A program made the translations under genes and the position numbers. Below, piece after piece: positions 1 to 8,355 of a stretch of 37,437 nt of DNA (position 1 is the first letter of the stretch; each line of letters begins with the position of its first letter). This stretch comes from an uncultured Saprospiraceae bacterium (GTDB lineage Bacteria > Bacteroidota > Bacteroidia > Chitinophagales > Saprospiraceae): the NCBI GenBank assembly GCA_938003955.1, contig CALKXE010000057.1, positions 1-37,437 of the forward strand, written 5' to 3'. The notes beneath the pieces are model-generated. The model saw only the letters and a list, made by a program, of their open reading frames with translations, made no database searches and had not been told where the DNA came from.

Positions 1-605
1 ACTTGACCAGTTGAAGCATCTACAAATGTATTGTAGTAATCAGCATCTTGTTTCTCATCTATTGCAAGATTCCAAGCTAATTTCAATTGATCACCATCTA
101 ATACATAAGTAAGTTTTACACTTATCTCATTGTTAGCAAAGTCAGCAACACCAAAATCATAGATGTTTTTATCAGCATCTGATCTTAGAAGTGCAGGCAT
201 ATCTTTAGCTACTAACCCTAAGTGCGATACTGAAGATTTGATCGCGGCAACTGGAGTCAATGATGGATTGGTCCCATTCACTTTAGACTCAAGACCTTGT
301 ATAAATCCATGTTTCACAACTGATATCTTTCCTTCTGGAGAGATGATTACAGGAGTAATTGCATTGTTAACGGGTATACCTTTATAAGCTTGCACCATGT
401 ATATATATGTAACACCTGTTTTATTATTAGTGTACATATCACTTACCATGATATCCGCATAGTCAGATTCGACTAATCCCCATTCTTGAGCATTCTGCTC
501 TACAAATCTCAATCCTTTGTCAAGATTGGTTTGTGTTTGTGCCATCAGCATGGAAGAACCTGCTAAGATGAACGTAAAAATTAATGTGTAGAGAAGTTTC
601 TTCAT
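1..605 (-). CDS. T9SS-dependent M36 (fungalysin-like) metallopeptidase, N-terminal part
   Basis: Partial gene: the start codon is at 605 and the C-terminal part runs off the left edge, so only about 201 residues are visible. The start MKKLLYTLIFTFILAGSSML followed by MAQ is a clear Sec signal peptide. Residues about 25-80 (LDKGLRFVEQNAQEWGL... TYIYMVQAYKGIPV) match the FTP propeptide of fungalysin/thermolysin-like peptidases. Residues about 130-201 (LTYVLDGDQLKLAWNLAID then YYNTFVDASTGQV) resemble the PepSY-like second half of the propeptide. In Bacteroidota this arrangement leads into an M36 zinc protease with an HEXXH site and usually a T9SS sorting tail; neither lies in the window, so the catalytic activity is inferred. 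The propeptide would act as intramolecular inhibitor and chaperone. Alternative: an M4-family protease with the same propeptide. Confidence 0.8.
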   Translation of the reverse strand, partial: MKKLLYTLIFTFILAGSSMLMAQTQTNLDKGLRFVEQNAQEWGLVESDYADIMVSDMYTNNKTGVTYIYMVQAYKGIPVNNAITPVIISPEGKISVVKHGFIQGLESKVNGTNPSLTPVAAIKSSVSHLGLVAKDMPALLRSDADKNIYDFGVADFANNEISVKLTYVLDGDQLKLAWNLAIDEKQDADYYNTFVDASTGQ

Positions 606-671
606 AGATTTAAGTATTGAGTTTTAAGATTGAGTTGCAATATACAATATTGAATAACATATCATAGAGCA

Positions 672-679
672 CAAATATG
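672..679 (-). promoter_or_regulatory. Candidate -7 element for the M36 peptidase gene
   Basis: On the minus strand this reads CATATTTG, seven of eight positions of the Bacteroidota -7 consensus TAnnTTTG, about 67 bases before the start codon at 605. A CTTG lies 16 bases upstream and could serve as a -33 element. Weak, pattern-based call. Confidence 0.3.
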
Positions 680-876
680 TTTTACATGTGTTCTACAAGA
701 CGAATTGATATTCGTTTTGCGCATTTAGGTTATAAAGATCGCTTGGGAGACATTAGATTATCCTGATTTCTCTAGATATGTTCAACTCATTCTCCTGTCT
801 TCCTTGATAGTTCCTTCTGCGCGAATTCTATAGAATTGAGCGATTATGTTAGCTATCTAGCTCTTCGATGTCTTAC

Positions 877-933
877 ACCGATTACTATTGAATTTGCTGC
901 ATACATTCGTCTGCAACATTCAATATGTATCGG
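877..933. repeat. Small dispersed repeat, copy A (ends ACCGAT / ATCGG)
   Basis: This 57-base stretch starts ACCGATTACTATT and ends ATCGG, so its ends are inverted repeats of each other. Internally, ATTGAATTTGC (887-897) pairs with GCAACATTCAAT (913-924) with one bulged C. A second, diverged copy with the same first 13 bases and the same TTCAATAT...CGG end occurs at 34631-34682, also between genes. Two copies in 37 kb suggest a small dispersed element or a shared binding site. Confidence 0.4.
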
Positions 934-1050
934 CATTTACCAATATATTTATGCGGCAAATTGAAACACAATTGATATTATAATTCGGATAACATACTCG
1001 GTTTACTTAAAAAAGACAGATGTTACTATAGTGATGTTGAAAGATAAAAA

Positions 1051-1082
<32 letters not shown>

Positions 1083-1369
1083 TGTACAGTGAATTCCAAT
1101 GAATTGAAATTGACATTGGAGGATCTACCATAGCTTTAATATCCATCTAAATGACTTATACACAGCAGAGCTAGGAGCAGCAATATTTCTTTACTTTAAG
1201 AATAACAAACAATCTTCATAGTTCGATTTACCAAGTGATTATTGCCTCCTTCTGAGCTATCTCCATATAAACGCTATACAAAAAGGGCGGCAATGGGTTA
1301 AACTAAACATACCAGTTACAGAAAATTAAAGAAACATATATAAATATTCTAATATGAAACTGACCTTGT

Positions 1370-1377
1370 TATCTTTG
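1370..1377 (+). promoter_or_regulatory. -7 promoter element for tdk
   Basis: TATCTTTG is a perfect match to the Bacteroidota -7 consensus TAnnTTTG and ends 18 bases before the tdk ATG, which predicts a leader of about ten bases. No clear -33 TTG is seen at the expected spacing. Confidence 0.55.
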
Positions 1378-1395
1378 AGCAATAAAGTATAATAT

Positions 1396-1986
1396 ATGTT
1401 TTTAGAACCAAGTTTCAGAGGTCAGCGAAGTGGATGGATAGAAGTTATCTGTGGGTCTATGTTTTCTGGCAAGACGGAAGAGCTCATCAGAAGAGTGAAA
1501 CGTGCTAGATTCGCCAATCAAAAGGTTCTAATTTTCAAGCCAAAAAAAGATATCCGATATGGTACAGATGTGGTTGTATCGCATGATGACAATTCATTTG
1601 AATCAATTCCTGTAGAATCGAGTCTAGAAATACTAGATAATATTGCCGACGCTAAGGTTATCGGAATTGATGAAGCCCAATTCTTTGATGCTGACTTGCC
1701 AGCAGTTTGCCAAAAGCTTGCCATAAGAGGCTCTAGAGTTATAATTGCAGGTCTTGACATGGACTTTAGAGGTGTTCCCTTTGGTCCAATTCCTAATTTG
1801 CTTGCAGTAGCAGAATATATAACTAAAGTACATGCTATCTGTCCTCATTGTGGAAACCTAGCTACACATAGTTATCGATTATCATCTGAAACTGAAACCG
1901 TAGTACTTGGAGAAAAAGACAAGTATGAACCTAGATGTAGAGTGTGCTATGAAATGGGAAACATATTGGATTTACAGGTGAGGTAG
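1396..1986 (+). CDS. tdk: Thymidine kinase (type II)
   Basis: Phosphorylates thymidine to dTMP with ATP in the cytoplasm, as part of pyrimidine salvage. The 196 residues fit the usual 190-200. The Walker A loop is GSMFSGKTE (residues 20-28); the DEAQFF motif (92-97) carries the conserved Asp-Glu with Gln and aromatic residues. Four cysteines, C149 and C152 (CPHC) and C181 and C184 (CRVC), form the structural zinc site. The segment [10 protein letters not shown] before the second pair matches the substrate-binding lasso region. The first ATG is kept because a perfect -7 element lies just upstream; there is no Shine-Dalgarno sequence, as is common in this phylum. It stands alone, with no co-directional neighbour. 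Confidence 0.97.
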   Translation: MFLEPSFRGQRSGWIEVICGSMFSGKTEELIRRVKRARFANQKVLIFKPKKDIRYGTDVVVSHDDNSFESIPVESSLEILDNIADAKVIGIDEAQFFDADLPAVCQKLAIRGSRVIIAGLDMDFRGVPFGPIPNLLAVAEYITKVHAICPHCGNLATHSYRLSSETETVVLGEKDKYEPRCRVCYEMGNILDLQVR

Positions 1987-2110
1987 ACAGCAAGATTTCG
2001 ACTAAAATGTTCTGGTCTATTTATTTACATATGTTTGTTTAAATTACTATTCCATACAATCACAATATCAATTCAAAAATCAAAATATACTACAACTTCC
2101 TCCTCTTTAA

Positions 2111-2128
2111 TTCTCCTCTTGAGGAGAA
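2111..2128. repeat. Perfect inverted repeat downstream of tdk
   Basis: TTCTCCTC, two bases, GAGGAGAA: an 8-bp perfect stem about 125 bases after the tdk stop. No T-run follows on either strand, so it is not a standard intrinsic terminator. Function unknown. Confidence 0.5.
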
Positions 2129-2221
2129 CATAATCATTGCTCGGGTACAGATATTCCCATTGTATTAAAAATAGTCGGACACCGAACTTCAAAACCAATA
2201 AATAAATTAAACATAAAATTG

Positions 2222-2253
2222 AAAAAGCCCCTATCGATTACTCGATAGAGGCT
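2222..2253 (-). terminator. Intrinsic terminator of the 1302-residue secreted protein gene
   Basis: On the minus strand AGCCTCTATCGA, loop GTAA, TCGATAGGGGCT form a 12-bp stem with one G-T pair, followed directly by TTTTTC. It begins about 28 bases after the stop codon of the gene ending at 2282. A textbook intrinsic terminator. Confidence 0.9.
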
Positions 2254-2281
2254 ACATTATCATTTTAAAACCGTTTGTTGC

Positions 2282-5200
2282 TTATAGAGATATCATCTTC
2301 TTAGTAGCAACAGTACCATTGAATTCTAATTGGTAATACATAATGCCTTTCGCATTCATATTTGTATTATCAAGTGTTATTTCATTCATACCTTTCGTGT
2401 ACTCACCTCTTGTATTGAAGATCACTTTTCCTGTAATATCGAATACATTTAATGTTACGTTACCAGTTTCTGGTAAGTTAAAAGGAATCGTAGTGAAACC
2501 ATCGAAGGGGTTCGGTGTATTTTGGAACAACTCAAACTGTACATCTACGTTTGTGTATTCTCCTCTTACATTAATTTCAACTCCGTCAATTTCTAGTGAA
2601 GATGTGTAAGCTTCAGCTGTAGTTATTGTTGAAGTGATATCGATTGCATCACTAAGTTCATTATTCGTATTTGCTCTCATTACTACTGTGAATAGAACCT
2701 CACCTTCTTCAGTTGATACTTCAGTTGATGTATTCCAAGAGATAGTCATAGCTTCTTCTTTATTGAATGTTGCTACATTATCATTCGCAATATTAAGTGC
2801 TCCAGCTTTCACTTCTACAAACTCCATTCCTGCAGCTTCCATTGTGAATTGGAATCCTACCATATCAGTGAAGTTATCAGCTGTTACTGGGATTGATACT
2901 AGATCACCCGCTGTGTAAGATACATTATCTACATTAAGAGATAGCGTGTTGTTGCTTCTTGTTGTAGAAGCGTTATCGCCAGTTACGTTATTAACAGCTG
3001 CACTGTTATTTACATCTCCTATCTTAACTCCTACGAAGTTCTTTCCACTTACGTTCTCGTTGTTGTAGTTTAATACCATAACCTTCTCATTGAATGGGAA
3101 CGGATCAGTGATATCGTTGAATGTTTGATTTGCATCTACAAATCTCCATGACTGGTTGCTAGAGTATTCAGTATTGATACCTAAGATCAACTTTCTCAAT
3201 TCTAGAAGGTCAGAAGAAGTTAACTTCTCATTTCCATTAATGTCACCAGCGATTACTTTGTATGGAGAATCAAGCTCCTGTAGTCCTAATATGTGTCTCT
3301 GTATAAGTACAAGATCAAGAGTTGATACACCATTTGCATGGTCTGTATTCTTCTCTGCTTTGATCTCGAAACTAGTTTCGATTTCAGGATTCACAAAGTT
3401 GTACTTTCCTCCAAATGGTGTCATGTAGAACTCTGAAGAGTAGTTTGTCATGTTAGTCTTAGTGACCTTCACTTCATTGATCAACTCATTATCAGTATTA
3501 GCAACTGAACCTGATATTTTTGCTCCTAAACATCCTCCATTATCTTGGATATTGATGGTTGTTGTACAGAAATCTTGATTACCTGATGCATCTGTTACCC
3601 AAATCTCAACTTGATTCATTCCTAACTGATCACAGTCGAAAAACATCTGAGTATTATTTACATTACTAGAGAATGAAATCTGAACAGCCCCAGGACAGTT
3701 ATCAGAACTTCCTAAATCAAAGTCTGATGCCCAAATATCAATCTGACCTGCTGAAGGCATGATTACAGTTGTAATCTCTGATAGACAGTATGGAGTTGGT
3801 TTCTTCTTATCAACTACATTGATCAAGAACATACATTCTGTTTGGTTTCCACACTGATCTTCTACTGTATAAGTAATTTTGTGTGTTCCTACATCAAGTG
3901 TTCTACTTGCATCATTTGAACTTCCTACTGCATTGATAGATCCATCATTGTCTATATCAAGTGAGTATTCATATTCTAATTCTGATTCTGGAGTACAATC
4001 ATCTGTAGCTCCTACTATGATTTCAGCATAACCGTTACAGTCTTGTCCGAAAGCTTCAACTGTAATATCAGTACAAGTATTGAACGTTGGCTTAACAGAG
4101 TTACTTACTTTTATCACTTGTGTGTATTGATAGATTCCTCCGTCATTAGGATTGTTCTGATCGAATGTACACCAGTCTATTACTGTCCAAGTTCTTAGTA
4201 TCTTAAGACATACACCGTCTACAAATGTAAATTGCTGATCTTCATAAGTATCTGCAACTTGACTACACATGTCATCTGGGTAAGTAGGCTCTCCTGTATT
4301 TGAAGGATCAGTATCAACATCAGCACAACCGTTTAAAGTCTTATTTGATGGCCATCCGATCGACCCACCTGAGAAAGGTGATTCATCTTCAACTGTTATT
4401 CTTTGCGTACAAACTGCATCAAGACCACCAGCATCAGTAGCTGTAAATCTTCTAAGGAAAACACCCTCTCCACAATCACTTATTGATCCTGTAGTGTTTG
4501 TTGTTATTACTGGTTCTGCACAGTTATCTGTACCTGTTGCATGACCTGTTATATAATTTCCACTTGCATCAACAGCATCTATATCAGCTCCACAACCGAC
4601 AGTGATATTTGCAGGACAAGTAATTAGCGGTGCAATCTTATCTTGTACCGTTACTGTAACCATACATGTGTTTGAATTTCCGCTCGCATCTGTAACTCTT
4701 AGAGAGACCATGACTTCATTGCCGACATCCGCACAGCAAAATTCTGCGTATTCAGTCCATACTGATGTAGAAGTACCACATCCTGGAGTCATTCTTCTTA
4801 CATCGAATGTAACATCACTACAGTTATCATGAGATCCGTCATCAAAACTCTCAGCAAATATGTGTGCAAATCCATTGTTAGTCAAAGTAGCTACTGTAAA
4901 TTCATCACAAACTGGTACCGGAGGTACATCATCTACAATAAGGATTTCAGTATAACAGAAACTTACATTTCCACAAGCATCAGCTATTGTATATCTTACC
5001 CATGTAGAATCTAAAGGTAGGTCAATCAATGTGTATGTTCCATCACCATTAGTTACAACATTATCATCAATATAGATACCATTTACAGGTGCTCCTCCAG
5101 TAAGAGGATCAGCTACTAAATAGTCAACTGTATAAGTTGTTGAACTACAATCATAGATAACTGTAGGTGCTATTGCATCCCATGTACCTAAACAATTGTA

Positions 5201-6190
5201 AGGATCAGCTGTAGCAACATAAGTTTGATCTTGGAAACAAGATACGATTGGAACTTCGTTATCTACAACTTTTATGATTTGGAATTCTTCCTTTATATCA
5301 GCTGTACACCAATCAAGAACAGTCCATGTTCTCAATACTTTGAAACTAGACTCACAGATAGGTAATACCTGATCAGCAAACGTAGCATTCAACTCACAGT
5401 ATGAGTTATTAGGGAAGATATTATATCCATCAGTAGTCGTTGGTGTTCCTGTTTCTGAAGGTTGTGGGTATCCGTCACCATTTGCATCCCAAAATGGAAG
5501 ATTATCACATTCTAGTGCTGGGTCCTCAACGTCATCTTTACTATCAGGAAATACGATATCTACAAGCCCAATACGAGTGAAGTAGATATTTTTTGTACAA
5601 AAAGCTGATTCATTTCCTGAAGCATCAGTTGCTTGATAGATGATTGTTCTTACTGCACTAAAAGTGTTAGTACAATCAAGATCAACAGTCTCATCACTTA
5701 CAATATCAACAGCAATTGTTCCATCACAGTTATCTGTAGCAACTGGATTAGCAAAATTGCTTGATTCGTAACAAGAAATTGTCATATCAGCTGGACAATC
5801 GATAACTGGTGGTAGTTTGTCTTCAATAGAAATACTTCCCCAACAGCTATTAGCTCCTAGTGATATTTTCACAGTTAATGTTTGACCTATGTAATCAGCA
5901 CCTACGAAAGGTGAGTTAGGTATAGGTTGATTGTTAGATCCAAGTACTTGTACTGTGTAATCACAGGTACTTCCACCTTGTCCTTCTAACACCATATCAG
6001 GTGTTACTTCAACCATACAGGTCGTGTTTAACGAAATTTGGACGCTATTATTACATCCAAGTGGGCACTGAGCCGAGGCTGTGCCAAATGCCAGCAGCAT
6101 GAGCGCGGCAGATAGAAAACTAGTCTTGATAAACTTACCAAAAGTAGTTCTTGTTTTTGTGGTAAAATTCTCCATTTCCATGAGATACAT
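2282..6190 (-). CDS. Secreted HYR/Ig-repeat protein with dockerin pair, cohesin-like domain and T9SS type A tail
   Basis: A 1302-residue exported surface or extracellular protein. A long N-region leads into the hydrophobic stretch SFLSAALMLLAFGTASAQ, a signal peptide ending near residue 41. Start codons at residues 1, 4 and 6 are all possible; residue 6 (MENFTTKT) is attractive. Residues about 45-900 hold HYR/Ig-like repeats rich in cysteine: DCPADMTISC near 131, CPANITVGC near 518, and two copies of the RTWTV[LI]DWCT unit. Residues about 945-1005 contain two dockerin-type calcium loops (HANGVSTLDL and DINGNEKLTSSDL). Residues about 1082-1205 resemble a cohesin fold (LSLNVDNVSYTAGDLVSIPV). 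The tail from about 1218 (NTPNPFDGFTTIPFNLP to KKMISL) is a type A T9SS sorting domain, cleaved on export. Its substrate is unknown; adhesion or matrix building is inferred. Confidence 0.9.
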   Translation of the reverse strand: MYLMEMENFTTKTRTTFGKFIKTSFLSAALMLLAFGTASAQCPLGCNNSVQISLNTTCMVEVTPDMVLEGQGGSTCDYTVQVLGSNNQPIPNSPFVGADYIGQTLTVKISLGANSCWGSISIEDKLPPVIDCPADMTISCYESSNFANPVATDNCDGTIAVDIVSDETVDLDCTNTFSAVRTIIYQATDASGNESAFCTKNIYFTRIGLVDIVFPDSKDDVEDPALECDNLPFWDANGDGYPQPSETGTPTTTDGYNIFPNNSYCELNATFADQVLPICESSFKVLRTWTVLDWCTADIKEEFQIIKVVDNEVPIVSCFQDQTYVATADPYNCLGTWDAIAPTVIYDCSSTTYTVDYLVADPLTGGAPVNGIYIDDNVVTNGDGTYTLIDLPLDSTWVRYTIADACGNVSFCYTEILIVDDVPPVPVCDEFTVATLTNNGFAHIFAESFDDGSHDNCSDVTFDVRRMTPGCGTSTSVWTEYAEFCCADVGNEVMVSLRVTDASGNSNTCMVTVTVQDKIAPLITCPANITVGCGADIDAVDASGNYITGHATGTDNCAEPVITTNTTGSISDCGEGVFLRRFTATDAGGLDAVCTQRITVEDESPFSGGSIGWPSNKTLNGCADVDTDPSNTGEPTYPDDMCSQVADTYEDQQFTFVDGVCLKILRTWTVIDWCTFDQNNPNDGGIYQYTQVIKVSNSVKPTFNTCTDITVEAFGQDCNGYAEIIVGATDDCTPESELEYEYSLDIDNDGSINAVGSSNDASRTLDVGTHKITYTVEDQCGNQTECMFLINVVDKKKPTPYCLSEITTVIMPSAGQIDIWASDFDLGSSDNCPGAVQISFSSNVNNTQMFFDCDQLGMNQVEIWVTDASGNQDFCTTTINIQDNGGCLGAKISGSVANTDNELINEVKVTKTNMTNYSSEFYMTPFGGKYNFVNPEIETSFEIKAEKNTDHANGVSTLDLVLIQRHILGLQELDSPYKVIAGDINGNEKLTSSDLLELRKLILGINTEYSSNQSWRFVDANQTFNDITDPFPFNEKVMVLNYNNENVSGKNFVGVKIGDVNNSAAVNNVTGDNASTTRSNNTLSLNVDNVSYTAGDLVSIPVTADNFTDMVGFQFTMEAAGMEFVEVKAGALNIANDNVATFNKEEAMTISWNTSTEVSTEEGEVLFTVVMRANTNNELSDAIDITSTITTAEAYTSSLEIDGVEINVRGEYTNVDVQFELFQNTPNPFDGFTTIPFNLPETGNVTLNVFDITGKVIFNTRGEYTKGMNEITLDNTNMNAKGIMYYQLEFNGTVATKKMISL

Positions 6191-6407
6191 CGGTTTTAAA
6201 ATTTTTTCTAAAAAATGATTCTGTCTAAATTATTTGTTCGATTATTAGAGAAGAGAATCAAGCGAAAGAGCTCGGGGGAACTCACATTTCAAACGATTTT
6301 ATTTTACTTCATTATAAATACAAAAGATACCTACGATCAAATCTTTATTGACTTCTAGTATACCTGATGACCTAAAATGATCATACTATTTTACTGTAAT
6401 GCATAAA

Positions 6408-7073
6408 CTATACCAAATGATTTTCAAGGGCAAATTTAATAAGTGTTGCAGTGTTTCTAATTCCCAGCTTCCTCATCATATTTTTTCGATGAACTCCCAC
6501 TGTCTGGTCACTTATGTACAATTTACCAGCAATATGTTTATTGCTTAAACCTTGAGTCAATAATTCTAAAATTTCTGACTCTCGCTTAGTTAGCTTCTGC
6601 TTTATTGTGAAATTGTCTTCATATTTTGAAGACATTTTCTGTAACGTTCTACTTTTAGATGCTACTGGTGGAGAGGTTCTTATTCCATCTCCGATATACG
6701 TGTTTCCAGAGGAAACTTCTTCTAATGCATACACCAGTTCAGAAAAAGAACTCGCCTTACTTACATAACCATCCGCACCTTTGACCATCGCTCCTTTTAC
6801 CAATTTTACGTCAGTATATGAAGACAAGACTAATATGCGTAATTCAGGAAACATGCTTCTCACTTCTTCGATAATAAGTAATCCATCTTGATCAGGTATA
6901 TTTAAATCCATTATCAAAATTTCAAAGCTTATTTCTTGGATTGCTTTGTGTAGATCTTCAGAGCTGCAGACTCTTGAAACTACTTGATATTCATTCGCTT
7001 GTACTTTAAAGTATGCTTCCATACCTTCTACAAACATTTTTTGACAATCCAATACCGCTATGCTAGTAGCCAT
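6408..7073 (-). CDS. NarL/FixJ-type response regulator with LuxR HTH
   Basis: 221 residues. An N-terminal receiver domain (about 1-120) with phospho-acceptor D56 (LIMDLNIPD), S84/S85 and K106 (YVSKAS) is followed by a LuxR-type helix-turn-helix (about 155-221; LTKRESEILELLTQGLSNKH and VGVHRKNMMRKLG). It would bind DNA as a phosphorylation-controlled transcription factor. One oddity: the acidic pair that binds Mg2+ near the N-terminus, usually D-D before H, reads D9-C10-Q11, so one metal ligand is replaced by cysteine. Phosphorylation may be altered or unnecessary. No histidine kinase is encoded next to it. It lies between two genes for large T9SS substrates on the same strand, so control of surface proteins is a reasonable guess only. 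Confidence 0.92.
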   Translation of the reverse strand: MATSIAVLDCQKMFVEGMEAYFKVQANEYQVVSRVCSSEDLHKAIQEISFEILIMDLNIPDQDGLLIIEEVRSMFPELRILVLSSYTDVKLVKGAMVKGADGYVSKASSFSELVYALEEVSSGNTYIGDGIRTSPPVASKSRTLQKMSSKYEDNFTIKQKLTKRESEILELLTQGLSNKHIAGKLYISDQTVGVHRKNMMRKLGIRNTATLIKFALENHLV

Positions 7074-7397
7074 TCCCCGCTAGTTTTGTGTAATAATCCG
7101 TTGTGTAAAGAATCCTCATTAAAGAGCATTCAAATAGGTAATATGCAAAATGGATGCCAAAGAATAAAAACAGCTCCAATAACAACACTAACACCTGACT
7201 ATCAACACAATAAATAACACAAAAACAAGAACAACATTACTCCAAAGTCTCTCTTATATAAAAATGGATCCCCCAATCAAATGAGAAATCCACATAAATA
7301 ATAACTTCTTTCTTAGATAAAGCAATTCAAATTCACTGCACATTAAATGTTATTCGTACACTTAAGACACCGCGGTAGAACAGGACTAAAACAAATC
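7074..7397. other. Gene-free stretch between the PorP/SprF gene and the LuxR-type regulator
   Basis: 324 bases holding the 3' untranslated end of the PorP/SprF gene and the upstream region of the LuxR-type regulator. No convincing terminator, perfect -7 element or small gene was seen. Confidence 0.5.
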
Positions 7398-8270
7398 CTA
7401 CTTTTCTCCAAATCGATACCCTACCATAACTTCCATACTCCCCGTCGTATAATCATGAAGATCATTGGTCGTGAAATCATATGCCGCAGTAAAGCTAAAG
7501 TCTTCTAAAAACTTCATTTCAAAACTAAGGGCTAAAGACTCTCCAAGCCTCCAATGTATTCCAGGTGCGATCTTATCACTGAGCCATGCCTGCACTCCTA
7601 GAGTCAATTGTAATGGAACCGCTTGTTCATATTTTACAAGCATATCTGGTTCCCACTTGATCGTAGAATATTCATCGCCTACCAAAATAGAAAAATGGCC
7701 GTATATGTGTCTACTCTTTTCTATACTGCCCTCTCCTATCGACACTATAGTAGGAACAGAAAATCCGATTCTGAATTGCTCGTCATGGTACAAGAATCCC
7801 GCTCCTACACTAAATAGCGATAACTTCTCAGATCCATTATCAAAGATATCTCCAGGATTCATGACATCAAGACTGAGAAAATTAGATGCTATATAAGAAT
7901 ACCCTACCCTAATCCCACTACTTAAAAACCCATCTCCAACACGCATTCTATAAGCTGTATTGAATGAAAACTCGGTATTTGTATTGGAACCTATTCCCTC
8001 TTGGCCTATAGTTGCTCCCACTCCTAAAGCATTACTGAAAAAAGAATATTCAGCACCTCCTAACACTGTAGTTGGTGCTCCATTGACTCCGAGCCATTGA
8101 TTCCGATATTGAAGGGTTGCAGACCCCTGATCTTCTCCATTACTTCCCGCATATGCAGGATTAAAGAACATACTATTAAAAGTATATTTAGTAAGGATGA
8201 TTTCTTGCTGTGCATAGTTCTCTACCAAAACTCCAACTAGCAAAATTGTTATAAGTACTATTTTTCTCAT
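7398..8270 (-). CDS. PorP/SprF family type IX secretion membrane protein
   Basis: Outer-membrane beta-barrel of the PorP/SprF family, about 290 residues from the start chosen here. The signature N-terminus of the mature protein is present: QQEIILTKYTFNSMFFNPAYAGS, with the typical NPAYAG motif and then RNQWLG. The rest alternates polar and aromatic residues as in a barrel and ends with an aromatic-containing strand (VMVGYRFGEK). The frame is open to an ATG at 8324, but the ATG at 8270 places a proper signal peptide (MRKIVLITILLVGVLVENYA) at the N-terminus. It lies 85 bases after the giant type B substrate gene with no promoter or terminator between, so the two are probably co-transcribed. In Flavobacterium johnsoniae SprF is needed for secretion of the adhesin SprB, so this protein probably serves its giant neighbour. 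Confidence 0.92.
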   Translation of the reverse strand: MRKIVLITILLVGVLVENYAQQEIILTKYTFNSMFFNPAYAGSNGEDQGSATLQYRNQWLGVNGAPTTVLGGAEYSFFSNALGVGATIGQEGIGSNTNTEFSFNTAYRMRVGDGFLSSGIRVGYSYIASNFLSLDVMNPGDIFDNGSEKLSLFSVGAGFLYHDEQFRIGFSVPTIVSIGEGSIEKSRHIYGHFSILVGDEYSTIKWEPDMLVKYEQAVPLQLTLGVQAWLSDKIAPGIHWRLGESLALSFEMKFLEDFSFTAAYDFTTNDLHDYTTGSMEVMVGYRFGEK

Positions 8271-8355
8271 GTCTAATGATTTTTTCGAATAGCTGCAGAG
8301 CCAATCACTGATATTATCGGTCATTGACCCTACAGTTTATCCAAATGTTGGGGGA

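Noticed and set aside
163..387. 74-residue plus-strand frame at the left end
   Set aside because: Antisense to the M36 peptidase propeptide, which has a signal peptide and family motifs.
7465..7896. 143-residue plus-strand frame opposite the PorP/SprF gene
   Set aside because: Shadow frame: the minus strand carries the PorP/SprF signature over the same bases.
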